This document shows, piece by piece, positions 55,713-64,000 of a stretch of 64,000 nt of DNA. Origin of the DNA: Rhizopus sp. PT2906 (taxonomy: Eukaryota > Mucoromycota > Mucoromycetes > Mucorales > Rhizopodaceae); NCBI GenBank assembly GCA_025529335.1, contig JAMYHX010000035.1, positions 1-64,000 of the forward strand, given 5' to 3'. The notes beneath the pieces were generated by a model, which saw nothing but the letters and a program-made list of their open reading frames with translations, was not told the origin of the DNA and ran no database searches. The number at the start of each line of letters is the position of its first letter. Position 1 is the first letter of the stretch. A program made the position numbers and the translations under genes.

Positions 55713-57031
55713 ATGTTGGCTACTACAGACATTCATAATTTCAACAAGCTACCTACTATTCCTGAATGTAGTACAATTATAGATCTCACGTACATTAAAT
55801 AAACTTGCTTCAGTTATGCATATGTTCTTACTATTTATGTCTAGGATACTAAAAGGTGACAAGTTAAAGAATGAAGTGTTCAAGTTGGTACAGACCCTCT
55901 TCCCAGAGTGGGCAAACGATGCCCAAGACTTTCAGCTTAGTCGTGTTAGCGGTGCGTTGACAAAGTATGTATAGTGTCCAAACAAAGCCTTTTTTTCTGG
56001 TTGCCCTTAACTTTCTGCTTATATAGTGCAGTGTTCTTTGTTGACGCTTCCAACAGGAAACGTTTATTGTTAAGAGTATACGGAATAGGTGTCGATCAAA
56101 TCATTGATCGAGACAATGAGCTAGCATGGATCGCTCGATTATCTCATCTAAACATAGGACCTAGTCTCCTCGGCGTCTTTGGCAATGGACGATTTGAACA
56201 GTACTTGCCTTCAAAGACCTTGACTAGCGCAGAAATAAGAATTCCTGATATATCAAAACAGATTGCCGCTTGTACTCGTGAGCTCCATGATATTGTCACC
56301 GTTTACCCTCCTGATAGATTTAGTGTGATGGAAGTCTGGAATAATGTTGATAAATGGTATAAGCTAGCCGTTAACGTATTACCTGATCTGATCAAGAAAA
56401 GTAATACATGGGCTAAAGCATTGAATGACTATGACCTGAAGCGTTTGGCTCATGAAATACAAGAGTGCAAGCAGATACTAGCCAGCGTTAATTCTCCAAT
56501 TGTATTCGCACAAAATGATGTATGTTTTATATATATAAATGGAGCTTTGATCCGAGGCGAAGGGAGCATGATGATATACTTACACTATTTAAATAGTCTC
56601 AATATGGAAATGTGCTTCAACTCGAGAAATCACATGAATTAGTTATCGTAGATTTTGAATATGCAGGATATAATCCACGGGGCTATGATATTGCTAATCA
56701 CTTTTGTGAATGGATGTACAACTATCACTCTGAACAACCAGCTGCAATGAATAAGGAGAACTATCCTACATATGAGGAACAAATTTGTTTCTTAACAGCC
56801 TATCTGGAGACCACTTCCAAATTTAGAGCATCTGACATGAACAAAGATGTGACCCCAGAGAGCTTACAAAAGGAAGTCTCTATGTACGTGATGGCTAGTC
56901 ATCTTACCTGGGGCCTTTGGGGGTTGATTCAGGCAAATCAAAGTGAAATTGACTTTGATTTCTTTTTATATTCAACACAAAGATTAAATGCCTTCCGTGA
57001 AGAACTTGCTGTTTGGAGAAAGACAGACTAG
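55713..57031 (+). CDS. Choline/ethanolamine kinase
   Basis: Exons 55713-55789, 55845-55964, 56027-56519 and 56597-57031 give 374 residues. It phosphorylates choline or ethanolamine in the Kennedy pathway for phospholipids. Seen: LSRVSGALTNAVFFVDA (nucleotide loop), LLLRVYGIGVDQIIDRDNE with the ATP-site Arg, the Brenner catalytic motif FAQNDSQYGNVL (family form HNDxxxGN; the His is Gln here), VDFEYAGYNPRGYDIANHF (choline kinase motif with the metal-binding Asp) and WGLWGLIQAN. Splicing at 56520-56596 is needed to join the catalytic loop. The QND form resembles ethanolamine-type kinases but I cannot decide between the substrates. Confidence 0.9.
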
Positions 57032-57159
57032 CTATAAAAAAAATAATGTATATGCAAAACTTATATCTGTAGACTATATTACTGCTACTGCTACTACTCT
57101 TTATCATAATTATGTTATCTGTACAATAACTGCATATAAAAAATATATAAATATATAGA

Positions 57160-60100
57160 TTAAAAGAAATCGCCTTCTTCTTCTTCTTTTAAACATGCAA
57201 GCAAAGCATCGTCTTCATTTTCTTCCTTCTTTGCCTTTTTCTGGTTATTTGGAGGATCCTTTATCATCGGGGAAAGCCTTTCTCGCTTTGGTGCTGTCGT
57301 CTTGTTCATATGGAACAAAGACATGATAGGTTGGCTGTTAGCTGGTGCTGCTGTCTTCTTCTTTGAGTTAAACTTTTGAGTTGATGATAATTGGGAATCA
57401 ACTAGAGTCATTGCTGATGAAAACCCTCCCAGGGAAGAAAGATCGACCTTATTTCCATTAATGCCGAAACGAATGTCTGAATAGACTGGCTGAGAGTATG
57501 AATGATTATTCTCCTCTTGTTTAGCCTTGAGGCCCTTGTTTTTGGTCGACAAAGAACTATCAGGAGGAGGTATAGGCCTACCTATTGTCGTTGCTAGCAT
57601 GGTACGTACATCATTATCCCACTCTGGTGTTTTTGTGACATATAAACTCTTATCCATATTATCTAAAAAGCGGCTCCTCACACTTGCTTCAAAATCACCA
57701 AAGTTCTGTCTAAATCTTGGTGTGACACAGTATAATAAAACTGTAAAGCGTGTTAGTTTAACAGTTGTAGTACTGTCAATAATAATCTTACATTTCGATC
57801 GCGTCATTCCGACATAAAGAAGTCGTCTATGAAAGAGAAAAGGTGAGTTCTACTTTGATGAATACACGCACAAAAAGAAAAATACCCCTCTTCATTTGCA
57901 TCAGCTTTTGTGTGAGGAATAACACCATCAACACACGTAACAATAAAGACACATGGCCATTCTAAGCCTTTTGATGCATGGATAGTCGCAATGGTTACTT
58001 TCTATAAGAATAATGTTGGATATCTCTCTTTTTTTATGCAATCATATATACACTTACTCCTCCTTCTGCTTCTTCTTGTTCTTTTTGATTAGAGCAAAGT
58101 GAACAGAACTCAAGGAAGTCTGCTACTGGATCTGTGCTCACCACACCCTCATCAGCAAACACCTCTATAGGTTCAACATGCTCCTGCTCGACTCTGTAAT
58201 AGGTTGATTAGCAAACGCATATAGTTAACAACCAATCTTACTCTTCAATAGTCAAGGTCATGTCCACATCATCAATATGATCAGATTCTTCACTTAAAAG
58301 CAAATCATCATTATTCAAAAAATCATCATTCGTCTCTGTCAGCTCTGGTCTTTCTCGAGCAATATTGAGCAATTCTCCTACGTTTGCCCATCTAGCTTCA
58401 TGGTCTGTAAAGAAGTTGTTTTTTAAATAGTCTTGGTAATGAATGCTATCAACAATATGTCGCAATATATCAGCTACTTCTTGCTACAAATGAACAAAGA
58501 TGAGGGGTGACTAGTCATTGTATATGTTTTACAAGATTACCTTATCCTCAATCATGCTGCGGGCTTCCTCACAAACGTTGACAAATGTCTTTAGTTTAGA
58601 GATAATAGAAGGTCCAAAGCCCGAGCTTTTGCTGTTGACTATGCTTCGAAGCGTTTCAAGTAAATGTGTAGGTTGAGATTCATTCATCTCTAGTATCTTT
58701 TTCAGAGTAACTGCACCGATGCCTCTTTTTGGAACATTGATGATGCGTTGAAATGATAAGACGTTTGAAGGATTATAAATGAAATCAAGATAGGATATAA
58801 TATCCTTGACTTCCATACGATTAAAGAATCTATCTCCACCAATCTACACACATCTATCAATAACCAGTTCAAACTAGCTCAGTAATGACAAACTTACAAC
58901 AACATAGGGTATCTTGTGGTTCCTAAATGCTGTTTCAAGATCGTTGGATATATAATTCATTCTCATCAGAATTGCGATATCTTTATATTGGATGAGTCCC
59001 TTGGAGTATGTTACGACTTTACGAATCTCTGAAGCGACAAACTCTGCTTGTTTTAGGTGATCTTGCACTGATATAATAGAGATGGGGATACCACGAGGAT
59101 TATCAGTAAATAGAGATTTTTCAACACGGTCAGGATCTTGTTTGATAACGTGTAAAGCAGCATCTAGAATAGTGGTCGTACTTCGATAATTCTGTTCCAT
59201 ATTAATAGCTTCTGTTCCTTTAAATTCCTCAGCCATCTTGCCGAAGTTCTTTGGTTCAGCACTTCTCCAGCCAAAGATGGATTGATCAGGATCTTTTTAT
59301 GGCTTTGGTTAGCTATCGATATTTATAAAATGTCATCTTGGGTTACCTCCAACGATAGTCACTGATTTTTCATTAACTTGCTGCATCATCAACTTGATCA
59401 AGTCATACTGAATAATGTTTGTATCTTGATACTGTAAAATGGTTTAATAGTCAATTGATTATTGTTATAATAATGGTACCTCATCTATCAGAATACATTT
59501 CACGGTATCCAATACATTCGGCTTTTTCTTTAACAACTCACAACACTTCATCAATAGGTTATCAAAATCCTAATAGACGTTATTCTTCTTTTCTTTCTTC
59601 TAAGGTATCTCTTTATTTACCACAAGATTTAGTTTTCGTAACTGCGCTTCATATTCCAAATACAAGATACTGATATCTCTTCTCTTAAAATTGGTCGCAT
59701 TCATCTTTGCATAATCTTTTGCACTGATGCCCTCACTCTTTGCTTTACTGATCAAACCAAAGATAGCCCCAGCTTTCATATCGCGTCTGGTAAAATCAGA
59801 TATAACACCATCCATAGACTTGTCCTTTCTGATATTGTTGATGATATCCTCACTGTCAAAAAAATAATGATCAATAGGACTGCTCTTACCAGTTATACAT
59901 ATATATATCAAACAAACCTTGTGTTGTTGTCAGCGATCGTAAAGTCAGGTTGAAGATTGACGACCTGAGCATGTCTCCTTAGTAACCGACAACAGATTTT
60001 ATGAAATGTGCCAATGAGTAACTGTTTTGTCCTCATCTCTCCAATCAGTTTCACAAGTCGTTCTCTCATTTCGTTTGCTGCTTTATTTGTAAAGGTAACG

Positions 60101-60349
60101 ACGACAATATTCTTTGGAGATATTCCCTTTTCGATCACTAAATAAGCTACACGGCATGTCAACACTATATACACAGTTAAGGATTAGTTTGAGTCATGTG
60201 ACACTCGATTCTTTTTTACCTCTTGTCTTTCCTGATCCAGGACCAGCAAGGATTTGAAGGATCTTTGATTCTGAAAGTACTGATTTCTTTTGTTGTTCAT
60301 TGAGGGTTGCAATAAATTCGTGCAGTCTTTGCTTTTCTTGTGTTTGCAT
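57160..60349 (-). CDS. SRS2: UvrD-family DNA helicase, Srs2 type
   Basis: Twelve exons: 60349-60220, 60164-59918, 59852-59621, 59569-59480, 59431-59347, 59292-58898, 58843-58541, 58483-58242, 58193-58058, 58001-57886, 57826-57792, 57740-57160; 863 residues. Srs2 is a 3'-5' SF1A helicase that strips Rad51 from DNA. All motifs are present: Q-motif NEQQKKSVLS, Walker A LAGPGSGKTR, Ia VVTFTNKAANEMRERL, II ILIDEYQDTN, III VGDPDQSIFGWR, IV EQNYRSTTTIL, V TIATIHASKGLEW, VI GRLLYVGMTRSK. The C-terminal 200 residues are disordered, with lysine-rich and acidic patches and a QPIMSLFHM stretch that resembles a PCNA-interaction sequence. It converges on the choline/ethanolamine kinase with a 128-bp gap. 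Confidence 0.92.
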
Positions 60350-60586
60350 TTTTTTTTCTTTGTTGATAAAAGTGTTACTACCCGCAGTTTGTCAAAAGTT
60401 TTAAAAAAATCAACCTTTTTTTTTTAAAAAAAAAAGACAAACCTCATCCTACAAAAGAAATTACAAGTTTCTGTTACTTTCTCTATTGAAAGTTTTCATA
60501 ATTCTGAAGGAAACAAGTGTAGTCTATGAATTTCATGTTAACTTAATACCAATCATGCGTGTAACAATTAAAAGCTGGAAACAGAT

Positions 60587-60617
<31 letters not shown>

Positions 60618-62182
60618 TGAAAAAGACAGATCAACTATACTTATCTTTTCTTAGGACAAATAATAGCATAGATAGCATAAAGATCTTTGTAAAATGGCTT
60701 TTATTTGTCGACTATGCTTGGCTCTGGAATATGTTGGGTTTATAAAGCTTTATAAATATCTTTTTTTTACTTATACCTATTACAAAGCTAATTTACCAAC
60801 CATGAAAACGATGATACAACTGAACCATTAGCTAAAAGCGACTTAAAAGAATAAGGGTTATTAGGAGTCATTTAGCACTGACTTTTTTTTTTTTAAAAAA
60901 AAAGCATGCCTTCATGTTGCTTGTTTAAATCAAAGAAAATTGAAAGGATGATCTTTCATTCTATACTCTTTTCTTGATTGATCCCATTTTTGTCTATTTT
61001 AATATCATTATATCAGAACTCTATAGATGTTTTTTCCTTAAGTTGACCACATTTACTGTCATTTGAAAAAGCTAAGCCCAAAGCAAGACGCGTTATCCCC
61101 TTCTTTTGAGCTCCATTTGAAATTACTGTGTTTTGAATGTGTTTGCATTCAGGTACAATGTTTTGCGTGAATAAGGTATAAGATTTGTACACTTCCAGAA
61201 TCGACACGCAGTAATATCAACACGTTCAAATGATAAATATGAATGGGTCGTGTTGCTTGAAATTTACATATAAAAATGAAATAACGCGATAGCCTATATT
61301 TGTATTCATAGGGTTTAACAAAAAAAAAAGTGCTGAGCTTAGAACAACGGCCTGATCAAAGTATTCCGTAGATGATTCAAGTGGGGCTTTAAAAGTTAAG
61401 CTGCCCTTTTTCATTACTAAAACCGGTTGAAAGACACACTTATCATAGTTGACTTGGATTGAATTTGAGTATGATATAGGCTTTTCCAGGCCATACTTTC
61501 TAGGTTAAATACTAACAAACGTATATTTTAATAATTTTTCAAAAAACAGATGTAATAATCAGAAAATTAAGGAGAGTAAACAAACAGTTTTATGAACAAA
61601 TAAAGTAGATTTTTATTCTTCCGCGCATAAAGTGTGTTTCAAATAAGCATATATTGTAAAAAAAAAAAGAGAGAGAGAAAACAAACACTAACTTCTTTCC
61701 TTTCATAGCTATCAGACAGATATATTAACCCTTTAAGAGAGTTCACTTGAAACTCGCTTTAAAAAAAAGAGAAAAGGGGTAATACTAAAAAATAATACTC
61801 AGTTTCAGATATACAGGTACAAAAAAGAGCGGTGGCTTTGATGACCTTAGGAGGTAAATTTTTACTATTTTTGGGTAGAATTCTGTTCTTCTCCTCAGTG
61901 TGTGTGTGCGCACGTACAAACACAGGTATAAGGAGATACACTTTGTTTTTGTATGTAAAAAACAATGGCCATTTATGGAAACACTTGTGGCACGTTGTAA
62001 AGATGATATCATTGTAAGGAAGTGGCAAAGCAACCAATATAGGTATATTAAACAAGTCAATAAACTATGCAGCAAGTGAAACACCAAAAGGGAAAAAAAG
62101 AAAAAGTATCATATAATAAAAATGCATCTGAGTGTTTATTTTGGAATAAAAGAAATCATAAAAAAGAAGAAGGAAAAACAGG
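60350..62182. other. 1.8-kb intergenic region between SRS2 and the bHLH gene
   Basis: The SRS2 promoter is at the left and the 3' side of the bHLH gene at the right. There is an A run of 24 at 60594-60617 and T8-A9-type runs near 60417-60435 and 60886-60902. Two minus-strand open frames (61013-61207 and 61226-61414) look somewhat protein-like but are too short and have no motif; they may be parts of one decayed gene. Nothing else seen. Confidence 0.5.
60594..60617. repeat. Poly(A) run of 24
   Basis: The longest homopolymer in the window. It may be a retroposition scar or simple slippage, and assembly length errors are likely here. Confidence 0.8.
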
Positions 62183-63238
62183 TTATGAATTGTTATTGTT
62201 AGAGCCTATTTGTAAATTGTTGAACTGTTGACGAAACTGCAATGAACCCATACGCTGATGATGATGAGAGGGAGGAGGCTGATTATTGTTATTATGGTTA
62301 TTGTTATTGTTGTTGTTGTTGTTGTTGTTGTTATTATTAGCTGTATTAATGTTATTCGGCGGTATTTGTGAATTATGGTATAAACAATTGGTACTTTGTT
62401 GGAGTTTGTCATCTTTTATCATTTCACCTCTTTTAGCTGCCTCAATCATTTGCTCTAACTCCCTTATTCTTTCTTGATACCTTGTCACTTCTTCACGTAA
62501 TTCCTTTATATGATCCACTGACAACTTCAAAATCGTTCCCTTATTTATTGCTCGTCCATTAGTGCCACCTTGACCATTTGATACCGACATCACATTCGAA
62601 CTTGTAGGAGCTGCTTCTATCAACCTTTCAGGTAATAAAGTACACAGTTCTAAAAAAAAAGGGGGCTTAGGCCTCACACCCTTCTATCAACATTATCATC
62701 AAACCATACCTTGTATGCGTTCATTTATGTTATCTCTTCTTCTTCTTTCAACTGCATTATGACTCTCTCTTCTCCGACGTCGTTTTTCAAATATCTCTTG
62801 AAGGCTTTAAAAAACATATACTTTAGCTACTCTTGTTTTTTTTTGTGATAATAAAACTTACTTTTTCTGTTGTATCTCTTCATCATCATTAGTGTAGTTA
62901 TCTAAATGACCAGTAGAGGCAGAGGGAGAGACGATGCCAGTAAAGATAGGTGATTGGCCAAAAGAAGAGGCATTAGAATCAAGACTTGTGCCAAACCAGT
63001 TTTGAGAGTTATTAGCATCATAAGGCAAACCACCCGCACGGTGAGGAGGGCTCATGGTAATGGAAGCTACTGTTCCAAATGAATTTTGACGTTGATGGAG
63101 CTGATAAGAAGCGTTAAATAACCGGCTATTTCGTGCAACAGGGACAGCTCCGACTGTTGTATGCGGTGTCCCCATCATCCCACTTGATGAAAAATGATCA
63201 GGTTCAAGGTTAAAGTCTTGTTGTGTTGGTGAATACAT
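62183..63238 (-). CDS. bHLH-leucine zipper transcription factor (MITF/USF-like)
   Basis: Exons 63238-62862, 62804-62710 and 62649-62183 give 312 residues. The basic region (EKRRRRRESHNAVERRRRDN) has the H-E-R triad that reads CACGTG-type E-boxes. Helix 1 continues INERIQELCTLLPERLIEA, then a loop with a Gly/Asn-rich insert, helix 2 (NKGTILKLSVDHIKELREE) and a leucine zipper to about residue 230. N-terminal 125 residues are Ser/Asn-rich. The C-terminus has a poly-Asn tract of about 14 (encoded by TTG/TTA repeats on the plus strand at 62289-62333) and an HHHQR stretch. The fungal relatives regulate metabolism or development; target genes unknown. Confidence 0.88.
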
Positions 63239-63514
63239 GGAAATGTATCAATAAATAATAACAATAAAACAATATGAAACAAAAAAGAAAAAGGGAGAAA
63301 AGGGGAGAAGGAGAAAGAAATATAAAATAAAGAAATAAAGAAAAGGAGAATGGAGAAAGAAAGAAAGAGGGAAATAAAAAAAAAGGGATTATTTTTTTAT
63401 TTATTTCCTTCTTTGTCGAGATGTTGTACACACTGGCTGGTGTGTGTGAGAAATAGAGCGGTAAATGATGATAAAATAGATTATGCGCGCAATACAAATA
63501 ATGAACCATTATTA
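63239..63514. other. Promoter of the bHLH gene and 3' end of PSO2
   Basis: GA-rich on the plus strand (63280-63380), which is a T/C-rich leader on the coding strand of the bHLH gene. No other content. Confidence 0.5.
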
Positions 63515-64000
63515 TTACCAATAGTTCTCATTTGGGTAAGCAACTACTTCAATACGTTTTGTTGCCTTTTCTTGTTGCCATTTATCTATAAAATAAAATA
63601 ACTTGTCCTTTTGTGAAATATTTACAGTGGGTATAATCTGCTGGATATCTAAACTCGCAATAAATGATGCCAGCTCTCTAAAGCTGGAGTGTTCAGAATA
63701 AGGTACAGCATAGATCTTGATATTGGTTGATTCATAGTTAGGAGATAAGTTCAACATTCGATTGGAAGGTGGCATAATGACTTGGGATAGTGCTGCAAAA
63801 TTCATGTCTACTGTCTCACTAGTTGTTGATTTATATGCCCAACCTGTTGGCTTGAATGCAATCAATGAATCAAAATGTGTTCGAAGGTCCCATAGATAGT
63901 TTGCCATCATCTATAATATATATAATTCATTCTCTCTTTCTCTTCTTACAAATTAAGTAACAACTTACATCTGCTCGAATATCACGAAGAGACACAACAT
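63515..64000 (-). CDS. PSO2: Pso2/Snm1 interstrand cross-link repair nuclease, 3' part (5' end outside window)
   Basis: Two exons are visible: 64000-63969 (cut by the window edge) and 63910-63515. They give the last 142 residues. The fragment holds the DRMBL-type end of the metallo-beta-lactamase/beta-CASP family: IAFKPTGWAYK, IKIYAVPYSEHSSFRELASF with the metal-binding His, and IQQIIPTVNISQ. That is the pattern of Pso2/Snm1/DCLRE1A, the 5'-3' exonuclease that repairs DNA cross-links. The catalytic HxHxDH part must lie to the right of the window. It ends 276 bp upstream of the bHLH start on the same strand. Confidence 0.85.

Noticed and set aside
1..64000. tRNA, rRNA or CRISPR features
   Set aside because: Reading both strands for B-box-like GGTTCGAnTCC words with pairable arms gave none; no rRNA-like stretch; no regularly spaced repeats of CRISPR type. 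A tRNAscan run would be decisive.

Overview
The window is nuclear DNA of a filamentous fungus, most likely an early-diverging one of the Mucorales (Mucor/Rhizopus type). The grounds are AT-rich intergenic DNA, many short introns (mostly about 45-65 nt, GT..AG with a few GC..AG), T/C-rich leaders, a Pho80-type cyclin, MATA-type HMG boxes, and fungal versions of housekeeping genes (TOM70, SEC2, SRS2, BNA1, YMC1). The organism call is inference; no rRNA or barcode gene is present. Gene models were built by hand from open frames, splice signals and family motifs. Exon lengths sum to a multiple of three in every complete model.

Layout. 0-5 kb: CDF zinc transporter, mRNA exporter Mex67, Pho80-type cyclin (minus). 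5.8-9.4 kb: NF-YA/HAP2 (minus), about 2 kb of non-coding DNA, ribosomal protein eL33. 9.6-18.7 kb: SLC35F6-like transporter overlapping tail-to-tail with a PEHE-domain gene, a three-RRM protein, an intronless PAS protein, COQ9, eL18, TOM70. 19.5-29.7 kb: ataxin-10-like armadillo protein, Sec2 GEF, CENP-H, an unassigned NPF/proline-rich protein, a Rho GEF. 29.7-35.8 kb: 6 kb gene-poor island with a cluster of inverted repeats. 35.8-46.3 kb: HMG-box gene 1, HGPRT, protein kinase, 3-hydroxyanthranilate dioxygenase, YMC1-type carrier, HMG-box gene 2 (paralogue of gene 1), nucleoside diphosphate kinase. 47.4-57 kb: four-TM protein, Tlg2 syntaxin, hydroxyacid dehydrogenase, Sft2, Hook, choline/ethanolamine kinase. 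57.1-64 kb: Srs2-type helicase, a bHLH factor and the 3' part of a Pso2/Snm1 nuclease cut by the window edge.

There are no operons; neighbours are mostly unrelated. Recurrent themes are membrane traffic (Sec2, Tlg2, Sft2, Hook and perhaps the NPF protein), mitochondria (COQ9, TOM70, Ymc1), nucleotide metabolism (HGPRT, NDK) and DNA repair (Srs2, Pso2). Many pairs are convergent with very short 3' gaps: 28 bp for Sec2/CENP-H, and a 9-bp coding overlap for SLC35F6-like/PEHE. I found no clear tRNA, rRNA, CRISPR array or intact transposon. The items most worth following are the unassigned NPF/UBL-like protein, the HMG-box paralogues 8 kb apart, the gene-poor island and the overlapping stop codons.
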